Shown here piece by piece: positions 7,196-12,166 of a stretch of 12,166 nt of DNA. This DNA comes from Congregibacter sp. (lineage in GTDB: Bacteria; Pseudomonadota; Gammaproteobacteria; Pseudomonadales; Halieaceae): positions 1 to 12,166 of the forward strand of contig JACETJ010000028.1 of NCBI GenBank assembly GCA_013911345.1, read 5' to 3'. The notes under the pieces were generated by a model. That model was not told the DNA's origin, ran no database searches, and saw nothing but the letters and a program-made list of their open reading frames with translations. Position 1 is the first letter of the stretch; each line of letters opens with the position of its first letter. The translations under genes and the position numbers were made by a program.

Positions 7196-8378
7196 CGCGC
7201 TCTTGCTGCTGCTGCTTGTGCTAGCGGTGGCGGCCGGCTGGACGCTAGGCAGAGGTGGACTGCGGATGGATGTGGCTGAGCGCAGCCAATTGCCCTCGCA
7301 GTATTACCGCGGCTTCAATTTCTTACTGGATGGTGAAGAAGAAGATGCCGTAGACGCCTTTACGGAGGCGTTGGCTGTCAATGAGGAGACGCTGGATACT
7401 CATATCGCTTTGGGCAGCGTGCTGCGAAAGCGAGGCGAGGTGGATCGGGCGATCAGAATTCATCAGAACCTGCTGATGCGACCGCAACTTTCAGCCGTTC
7501 AGCTGCACCAATCGCATCTTGAGTTGGCCCGAGATTTTATCGCCGCCGGGCTCTATGACCGCGCCGAGCAGCTGCTGGTGGATCTTGCCGAACAATCTGC
7601 GGATTTCAGTGCCACGGCTCAACGGCACTTGCTGGATGTATATGAAGCACAGCGGGATTGGGAGGCTGCGGTCGCGATTGCCGAGCAGTTGATAGCGTTG
7701 GTAGACGAAGCGGGCCAGCCTGCATCCGGGCAGGGCCAGCCTGCGGAGCAATTAAGAGGCCAATACCTGTGTGAGTTGGCTGAAGCCGCGCTTGGGCAGG
7801 GTGACTTCGACAATTCGAGGGGGCTGTATGAGGATGCATTGCGAGATCAGCCCGCAGATTTGCGTGCCTGCATGGGTTTGGCGAATCTGAATCTGTCGAT
7901 CGAAGATCCTGTGGCCGCATTCGACGCCTTTCAGCTCATTATGGGCAGTGATCGAACCTGCACACCCGAGATGTTAAAGCTACTGCAGGATATCTGCGCA
8001 GCTCATCCCGATGATGCCTTGTATCTGGCTTCACTTGAGCGTTACTACGCCATACAGAAATCTCCGTTGCTCGCACTCACGCTGGCCGCCGAATTGGAGC
8101 GGGCGCGGGGTACGGAAGTCGCCGAGGACTTTTTGAGAGGTACGCTCGAAGAACAACCCTCGGTGTCGGTAGCGGCCTCGTTAGTGCTGAAACGTCTCGA
8201 CGCTGGATCGTCGCTTCCAGAGCGGAAGGTGTTTGACCAACTTACCGCGGCCGAGGAGGGTTACCAATGCGGTCATTGCGGGTTCACAGGTAGAGCGCGG
8301 CACTGGCGATGCCCTGGCTGCCGTCACTGGGACTCGATTCATTATCGTGGTGGCGCATTGGAGCAGACCCATGGCTGA
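7182..8378 (+). CDS. lapB: Lipopolysaccharide assembly protein B (LapB/YciM), TPR plus rubredoxin-like metal site
   Basis: LapB is an inner-membrane-anchored adaptor that presents LpxC to the FtsH protease and coordinates LPS synthesis with transport. The 398-residue protein has an N-terminal membrane anchor (about 3-19). A juxtamembrane region includes [24 protein letters not shown], split here as [11 protein letters not shown] and [13 protein letters not shown]. Successive TPR-type helical pairs run through most of the rest. The C-terminal rubredoxin-like knuckle has C363, C366, C377 and C380 (CGHC and CPGC). The length is close to E. coli LapB (389). The start is GTG at 7182 inside lapA. 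A short Gly/Gln/Pro-rich insert near residues 177-190 ([14 protein letters not shown]) looks like a linker between TPRs and arose partly from a 21-base duplication. The 3' end overlaps pyrF by 8 bases. Confidence 0.95.
   Translation: MILNNALLLLLLVLAVAAGWTLGRGGLRMDVAERSQLPSQYYRGFNFLLDGEEEDAVDAFTEALAVNEETLDTHIALGSVLRKRGEVDRAIRIHQNLLMRPQLSAVQLHQSHLELARDFIAAGLYDRAEQLLVDLAEQSADFSATAQRHLLDVYEAQRDWEAAVAIAEQLIALVDEAGQPASGQGQPAEQLRGQYLCELAEAALGQGDFDNSRGLYEDALRDQPADLRACMGLANLNLSIEDPVAAFDAFQLIMGSDRTCTPEMLKLLQDICAAHPDDALYLASLERYYAIQKSPLLALTLAAELERARGTEVAEDFLRGTLEEQPSVSVAASLVLKRLDAGSSLPERKVFDQLTAAEEGYQCGHCGFTGRARHWRCPGCRHWDSIHYRGGALEQTHG
7712..7753 (+). repeat. 21-base-spaced imperfect tandem duplication inside lapB
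   Basis: The 12-base sequence GGGCCAGCCTGC occurs at 7712-7723 and again at 7733-7744, exactly 21 bases (seven codons) apart, so the frame is kept. The remaining nine bases of each unit have diverged. It encodes the repeated GQPA in the LapB linker. It looks like a small slippage duplication. Confidence 0.6.
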
Positions 8379-9084
8379 CGCAGGCAGTAATTTGATCGTG
8401 GCCCTCGACTTTGACTCTCCAAAAGCGGCGGTAGATCTGGCGACGCAGCTCGACCCCAAGATAGTCCGTCTCAAAGTGGGAAAACAACTCTTCACGTTGG
8501 CGGGTCCTGACGTGGTGCGCGAGTTGCAGGACCAGGGCTTCGACGTTTTTCTCGATCTAAAATTTCACGATATCCCCAACACAGTGGCCAAGGCCGTGAG
8601 AGCCGCCGCTGATCTGGGTGTCTGGATGGTTAACGTGCACGCCTCAGGAGGCACCCGAATGATGCGCGCTGCCAAAGAGGCGTTAAATGACGCACCGCAT
8701 CAACCTTTGCTAGTTGCCGTGACTGTGCTCACCAGCATGGGTCAAGAGGACCTCGTTGAGCTTGGATGCCACGATGAGCCGATCGATCGTGTTTGTCAGC
8801 TGGCGACTTTGGCGCAAGATGCAGGTCTCGACGGCGTGGTCTGTTCCGCTGCTGAGGCCGCCGTGCTGTCGGCCCGGCAGCGGAAAGGGTTTCTGCTTGT
8901 CACGCCTGGAATTCGTCGGGCCGGCGATGCAGCAGGTGATCAGCGCAGAATCGTGACGCCGGAGGGGGCAGTCTCGGCCGGCGCAACGCACCTGGTAGTC
9001 GGTCGCTCCATTACGGCCTCTCGGGATCCGGCGGCTGCAGCAGCACAGATTCGTTCTGCGCTGGATGCTCAAGCGAGCAGCTGA
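8371..9084 (+). CDS. pyrF: Orotidine 5'-phosphate decarboxylase
   Basis: PyrF decarboxylates OMP to UMP, the last step of de novo pyrimidine synthesis. The 237-residue product is normal for the bacterial family. It starts with the first β-strand of the TIM barrel, LIVALDFDS (8-16), then KVGKQLF (35-41), the catalytic charged network DLKFHDIPN (62-70: D62, K64, D67) and the C-terminal phosphate-binding stretch VTPGIRR...[11 protein letters not shown]...LVVGRSI. The frame is open further upstream, to an ATG at 8233. I chose ATG 8371 because it has a good GGAG (8360-8363) at 7-base spacing and begins with the conserved N-terminus. The extension would only read lapB in another frame. The overlap with lapB is 8 bases. 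The lapA-lapB-pyrF order is conserved in Enterobacteria and relatives. Confidence 0.97.
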   Translation: MADAGSNLIVALDFDSPKAAVDLATQLDPKIVRLKVGKQLFTLAGPDVVRELQDQGFDVFLDLKFHDIPNTVAKAVRAAADLGVWMVNVHASGGTRMMRAAKEALNDAPHQPLLVAVTVLTSMGQEDLVELGCHDEPIDRVCQLATLAQDAGLDGVVCSAAEAAVLSARQRKGFLLVTPGIRRAGDAAGDQRRIVTPEGAVSAGATHLVVGRSITASRDPAAAAAQIRSALDAQASS

Positions 9085-9247
9085 AGCGATGCTCTTTGGT
9101 CAAGGGTGCTGGGCGAAAATCGGACATGGATTCGGGTCAATCAACATGCCAAGTGTTCTGTGATCTGTCTGGATGGCATCAGCCCGCCCATAGTCATTTG
9201 CTGCCCACGTTAGTGGGTATTCAAAACAGACTAATGGAGAAGAAAAC
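9085..9247. other. 163-base intergenic gap with one hairpin
   Basis: This gap separates the ihfB-lapAB-pyrF unit from the comEA-like gene. It contains a stem CCCAC (9204-9208) / GTGGG (9213-9217) with a GTTA loop, but no T-run, so it is not a recognisable intrinsic terminator. I could not find promoter boxes with acceptable spacing. A clear ribosome binding site, GGAGAAG (9236-9242), precedes the next ATG. Confidence 0.5.
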
Positions 9248-9583
9248 ATGAAATCACAGCTCACAACATCAATGCCCAGTGCTTCTCACTGCCGCACAGA
9301 TAAAAAGCGCTCCGGCTGGATCGTGAATCTATTTGCACTGTGCGCCCTGCTTGTCGGGATGGGACCCCTCGCTAGCTGGGCTAACGAACCCGTCAATGTC
9401 AATTTGGCCAGCGCGGAGGTATTGGCTGAGACACTTCAGGGGGTCGGTCTCGCCAAGGCGCACCGTATTATCGAGTACCGAGAAGCGCACGGCCCGTTTG
9501 AGCATATTGATGAGTTGGCAGCGGTTCAGGGCATTGGGCCTGCTACGGTTGAGAAAAATCGTGGTGTTATTCGACTCCAGTAG
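9248..9583 (+). CDS. ComEA-like exported helix-hairpin-helix protein
   Basis: The 111-residue protein has a basic N-region (about 1-23), a hydrophobic segment (about 24-42) and a likely signal peptidase site after ASWA (residue 45). A mature domain of about 66 residues beginning NEPVNVNLASAEVL follows. This domain is the ComEA-type double helix-hairpin-helix, with hairpins at LQGVGLAKA (63-71) and VQGIGPAT (93-100) and the typical IIEYREAHGPFEHIDEL. ComEA proteins bind double-stranded DNA in the periplasm during natural transformation. Short soluble forms like this one are common in Gammaproteobacteria. The n-region is long, and an ATG at residue 9 would also leave a signal peptide, but GGAGAAG before 9248 supports the first start. 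Role in uptake is inferred from the family. No other competence gene is near. Confidence 0.88.
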   Translation: MKSQLTTSMPSASHCRTDKKRSGWIVNLFALCALLVGMGPLASWANEPVNVNLASAEVLAETLQGVGLAKAHRIIEYREAHGPFEHIDELAAVQGIGPATVEKNRGVIRLQ

Positions 9584-9604
9584 CAGTTCTGACAGTCGGG
9601 CGCC

Positions 9605-10522
9605 ATGATTTTACTGACTGGTGCCACAGGCTATGTTGGCGCCGCGCTTCGCGCGGCGCTTGACCAGCGAGCGCTACCCCTGCGTCTCGCAGGGCGACAT
9701 ACCAACAGTAAGGGTGAGAGCGGCTGGGTCTATTACGATATGGCGGATGTCGAGCCATCTTCGGACGCGTTACTCGCAGAGATATCTTGCGTTATCCATT
9801 GCGCAGGTGTGGCGCATCGCTCCGCCGGAGAAAGCGATTTTCGCCGCGTCAATGTGGAAGGGACGATTCGCCTTGCAAAGGCTGCTGTGGCGGCGGGTGT
9901 GTCCCACTTTGTTCATGTCAGCTCTATGAATGTGGTGCCCGCCGACGCGCTGTCTCCTCAAGCAGCAGCAGAACACTACCCGGAGCCCCCTGAGGGTTAC
10001 GCAGCTTCCAAATGGCAAGCGGAGCAAGCATTGGCCGAACTCTGCGCTGGGAGCTCTTGCGTGTTGACGATAGTCCGCCCCGGTCTGGTCTACGATGCTG
10101 AGCTCACCGCGAACTTGAAAACGATGGATCGACTGCTGAGATGGTGGCCTTTCCTATTGCCCGCTATCGGACGTCGCAGCATGGTGGGGCGTGAAGACCT
10201 GGTGGAGCTGCTGGTCAGTTGCGCACTGGGCGACTCAGGTGCGCCAAAGGGCGAGGGGACACTCTCGGCAACCGACGGGGAGTGTTACGACGCACTACGG
10301 ATTTCACGAGCGCTGTCAGTGACAACCAAGTGGGGTGTGATGCCGAGGTGGCTGTGCCGCATGGGCGGGGCGTTGCTCGATTGGCGGAGAGGCTACCCAA
10401 CTGGTACTTACTGGCAGGGTCTCTCGGCCCCTCATTGGGTTGGTTCCACGCCGGCTGTTGCGGGCTGGCGGCCTCGCCGGACACTGGAGTCTCGATTCAC
10501 GAACGAGCGGTCAGCTAGGTGA
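9605..10522 (+). CDS. NAD(P)-dependent extended SDR, nucleotide-sugar epimerase/reductase (WbpV-like)
   Basis: The 305-residue protein is an extended short-chain dehydrogenase. GATGYVG (6-12) is the cofactor loop, HCAG (65-68) and VNVEGT (82-87) are fold motifs, VSSMNV (105-110) holds the catalytic Ser, and Y132 and K136 (YAASK) complete the triad. IVRPGLVYD is the usual substrate-loop strand. Proteins of this branch act on UDP-hexoses in O-antigen or capsule synthesis, for example WbpV and related C4 epimerases or reductases. The exact sugar cannot be deduced. The next genes are a WbpL-type transferase and a WbpM-type dehydratase, matching the wbpV-wbpL-wbpM arrangement of some Pseudomonas O-antigen loci. 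No strong Shine-Dalgarno is visible. The TGA overlaps the next gene's start region. Confidence 0.85.
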   Translation: MILLTGATGYVGAALRAALDQRALPLRLAGRHTNSKGESGWVYYDMADVEPSSDALLAEISCVIHCAGVAHRSAGESDFRRVNVEGTIRLAKAAVAAGVSHFVHVSSMNVVPADALSPQAAAEHYPEPPEGYAASKWQAEQALAELCAGSSCVLTIVRPGLVYDAELTANLKTMDRLLRWWPFLLPAIGRRSMVGREDLVELLVSCALGDSGAPKGEGTLSATDGECYDALRISRALSVTTKWGVMPRWLCRMGGALLDWRRGYPTGTYWQGLSAPHWVGSTPAVAGWRPRRTLESRFTNERSAR

Positions 10523-11478
10523 TGATTTTGCTTGTCTTAGGGGTGATATCGTCCATTGGCCTATGGATATTCCTGCGAGTGGCACCCTGGCTGGGCCTGG
10601 TTGACTACCCCAACGAGCGGAGCCTGCACAGCTCCCCGACGGTCGTCAGTGGTGGCGTGGTTCCCATGACCTTGCTGGCGCTGAGTGTGGCGTCGACCTC
10701 GGCGCTACCGGGTGGTAAGGCGGTCTCGCTGATCATGGTGGGTCTCGTGGCCATCGGCTTGCTCGATGATCGGTGGGGCATTCCGAGTGGTGTTCGCCTG
10801 GTTTGCTATCTCGCCGCGGGGATTGCTCTGCCTTGGATGGTATTTGCAGATGTCTTCGCTCACGTTGTGCTGTTATTGGTGTTTGGGGTTGGTGTTGCCT
10901 GGTGTATTAATCTGGTCAACTTTATGGATGGCACTGATGGTTTCGTGACCACTCAGGCGCTGTGTGTCGCGACGGGCCTCGGTCTCATCGCAGTGTTTGG
11001 CACCACGCAGAATGCCGATTTGAGCTGGCTGTGTGCACTGCTATTCGTGTGTTGCGCTCCGATGCTCTGGTTCAACTGGCCGCCAGCCAAGTTGTTTATG
11101 GGTGATGCGGGCGCTATCCCACTGGGGTTTTTTCTGGCATTGCTGGGCTTGATGGCCGCAGCCACTGATCCAATTGTAGGTGCGGCCTGGCTTATTTTGA
11201 TGATGCCGTTTTTGATCGACACAGGTATGACCCTGTGCATTAGGATTGTGTCTGGCGAACCGCCTCACGTCGCCCACCGTGATCATGCGTACCAGCGCCT
11301 GACGTTGCTGACCGGCGGTCCTTTAACCGTCACACTCGGCCTGTTGGCAATGCAGGTGGTGTGGCAATTTCCGCTGGCTGTGACGGCTGTCAATGGCGGA
11401 GTATTCCCTGTGCTTCTGGTACTTTTATCAGCCATTCCCTCGATAGCGGCTGTGGTGTACGCGCGTCGCAGGGCTTAA
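10519..11478 (+). CDS. Polyprenyl-phosphate sugar-1-phosphate transferase (WecA/WbpL/MraY family)
   Basis: This integral membrane enzyme would transfer a HexNAc-1-phosphate from a UDP-sugar to undecaprenyl phosphate, starting an O-antigen or other lipid-linked glycan. The 319-residue, very hydrophobic protein has about ten membrane segments and the family's cytoplasmic motifs. These are DYPNERSLHSSPTVVSGG (29-46), LLDDRWG (81-87), NFMDGTDG (134-141), FMGDAG (193-198, D196 expected catalytic) and HRDHAYQRL (253-261). The last motif, with its His/Arg pattern, points to the WecA/WbpL branch and away from MraY. The start is GTG at 10519 (GTGA overlap with the upstream stop) or ATG at 10522 (TGATG). 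The protein differs by only one Met. No strong ribosome binding site is visible, so coupling to the epimerase gene is likely. The natural sugar donor is unknown. Confidence 0.92.
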   Translation: MMILLVLGVISSIGLWIFLRVAPWLGLVDYPNERSLHSSPTVVSGGVVPMTLLALSVASTSALPGGKAVSLIMVGLVAIGLLDDRWGIPSGVRLVCYLAAGIALPWMVFADVFAHVVLLLVFGVGVAWCINLVNFMDGTDGFVTTQALCVATGLGLIAVFGTTQNADLSWLCALLFVCCAPMLWFNWPPAKLFMGDAGAIPLGFFLALLGLMAAATDPIVGAAWLILMMPFLIDTGMTLCIRIVSGEPPHVAHRDHAYQRLTLLTGGPLTVTLGLLAMQVVWQFPLAVTAVNGGVFPVLLVLLSAIPSIAAVVYARRRA

Positions 11479-11501
11479 ACTACCGCTTTCCAACTAACCA
11501 G

Positions 11502-11522
11502 CTGAATCCACTTGGAATTCAG
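11502..11522. other. Hairpin between the WbpL-like and WbpM-like genes
   Basis: CTGAAT (11502-11507) can pair with ATTCAG (11517-11522), continued by CC/GG after a one-base bulge and closed by an ACTT loop. It lies in the 63-base gap between two genes. No T-run follows, so it is not an intrinsic terminator. It may be chance or an mRNA-processing or leader element. Confidence 0.3.
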
Positions 11523-11541
11523 TTGCGTGGTACAGGTGCGT

Positions 11542-12166
11542 ATGGTCAAGAAGATGGCATCGCGGTTCCGTGCGATGAGTGCTCATTCGGTCTCCGCAGT
11601 CATCTGGATGTTCGCCCGACGCTCATTCCCAGCAACATTTCGTTTCTCGGGTTGGCTCGTCCTCGATCTTGTGGTCGTTTTAGGGGCGCTCTTTGGGGCC
11701 GCTGCTATTGGTGGTGATGCACAGGTCGCCGCTTTCGGGTCGCTCCCACCCCTCATCATTTTTCTATTACTCATATCCAGTGCACTGATCTTCAGTGTTC
11801 AGGGCCTATACCTGTCGGTTATTCGCTATATGGGCCAGCAGGCGGTATGGGATCTGGTTAAAGCGGTTAGTCTCTCGACAGTGGCATTGGGTGCAGCGAT
11901 CTTCTTTGCTGAGACAACAATGCCCGCCACGGCGCCGTTGGTCTACTGGCTACTGTTGTTTGTGGGCATCGGTGGACTGCGTTTGATTTCCAGGGGCTGG
12001 CATCAGGCGAATAGCTGGGCAGATGCGCGACGCGTCATCATTTACGGTGCCGGCGAGTCCGGCCGCCAATTGCTGAATGCCTTGAATCATGGCACCGACT
12101 ATCGAGTGGTGGCCTTCATCGACGACAACCCCAGTCTGCATGAGACAGTGATCAACGGCAGGCCTG
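11542..12166 (+). CDS. WbpM/CapD-like nucleotide-sugar 4,6-dehydratase, N-terminal part
   Basis: The frame is open from ATG 11542 to the window edge and gives at least 208 residues without a stop. A basic N-terminus is followed by four hydrophobic segments (about 38-57, 69-90, 106-122, 132-147). A Rossmann-type start then appears with VIIYGAGESGRQL (165-177) and VVAFIDDNP (189-197). This layout of four membrane helices plus a first nucleotide-binding domain is the N-terminal half of WbpM/CapD/PglF-type UDP-GlcNAc 4,6-dehydratases, whose catalytic SDR domain would lie beyond the window. Family members make UDP-4-keto-6-deoxy sugars for O-antigen, capsule or glycan. A weak AGG at 11534 precedes the ATG. 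Alternative starts are ATG 11554 or 11575 and upstream GTGs at 11527 and 11536. Position after a WbpL-type gene supports the call. Catalytic residues cannot be checked here. Confidence 0.85.
   Translation, partial: MVKKMASRFRAMSAHSVSAVIWMFARRSFPATFRFSGWLVLDLVVVLGALFGAAAIGGDAQVAAFGSLPPLIIFLLLISSALIFSVQGLYLSVIRYMGQQAVWDLVKAVSLSTVALGAAIFFAETTMPATAPLVYWLLLFVGIGGLRLISRGWHQANSWADARRVIIYGAGESGRQLLNALNHGTDYRVVAFIDDNPSLHETVINGRP

Noticed and set aside
8233..8370. A longer pyrF start at ATG 8233 adding 46 residues
   Set aside because: The extension reads lapB DNA in another frame and lies before the conserved PyrF N-terminus. ATG 8371 has a good GGAG site.
9089..9163. A 24-codon frame (MLFGQGCWAKIG...) in the gap after pyrF
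   Set aside because: It has no Shine-Dalgarno, no recognisable signal, and a length easily reached by chance.
9203..9218. Hairpin in the pyrF-comEA gap considered as a terminator
   Set aside because: The stem is only five to six pairs and there is no T-run after it.
1..12166. Search for tRNA/rRNA genes, IS elements, CRISPR arrays, phage or defence genes
   Set aside because: No cloverleaf, spaced repeats, transposase motifs or terminal inverted repeats were seen by eye. Nearly all bases belong to conserved coding genes.

Overview
This window comes from a gammaproteobacterial chromosome. The gene order serC-pheA-tyrA-aroA-cmk-rpsA-ihfB-lapA-lapB-pyrF is a gammaproteobacterial core layout. It most resembles the Pseudomonas-type aromatic supraoperon followed by the rpsA/ihfB block. 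The moderately GC-rich composition and the detailed order would suit a marine Pseudomonadales/Cellvibrionales-like lineage (for example Halieaceae), but that placement is an inference and not proven by the sequence. Every gene I can support is on the + strand. I see no tRNA, rRNA, IS element, phage gene or CRISPR array.

Region 1 (1-4711) is a tight biosynthetic operon. It holds the 3' part of serC (serine/pyridoxal phosphate), then pheA (chorismate mutase-prephenate dehydratase), tyrA (prephenate dehydrogenase), aroA (EPSP synthase) and cmk (CMP kinase). The junctions pheA/tyrA, tyrA/aroA and aroA/cmk overlap by 4, 1 and 4 bases, which implies translational coupling. Compared with the Pseudomonas supraoperon, the hisC-type aminotransferase is absent between pheA and tyrA, and tyrA and aroA are two overlapping genes, not one fused gene.

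Region 2 (4712-6491) is rpsA. Its 60-base leader can fold into two perfect hairpins, and the gene ends in a textbook intrinsic terminator. Region 3 (6492-9084) starts a new transcription unit: ihfB (DNA-bending protein), lapA and lapB (inner-membrane control of LPS synthesis) and pyrF (UMP synthesis), with overlaps at lapA/lapB and lapB/pyrF. A 10-codon upstream reading frame may end on the ihfB start.

Region 4 (9085-12166) follows a 163-base gap. It holds a small exported ComEA-like helix-hairpin-helix protein, then three surface-polysaccharide genes: an SDR nucleotide-sugar epimerase/reductase (WbpV-like), a WecA/WbpL-type polyprenyl-phosphate sugar-phosphate transferase, and the N-terminal part of a WbpM/CapD-like membrane-bound nucleotide-sugar dehydratase that runs off the window. 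In Pseudomonas aeruginosa the O-antigen cluster is bounded by ihfB (himD) and wbpM, so the right end of this window is probably the edge of this organism's O-antigen/surface-glycan locus.

Most of the window is conserved housekeeping DNA. I do not see a clearly new system. The points worth checking are the split, hisC-less aromatic supraoperon, the rpsA leader structure, the ihfB upstream frame, the class II-type EPSP synthase and the start of the glycan locus.
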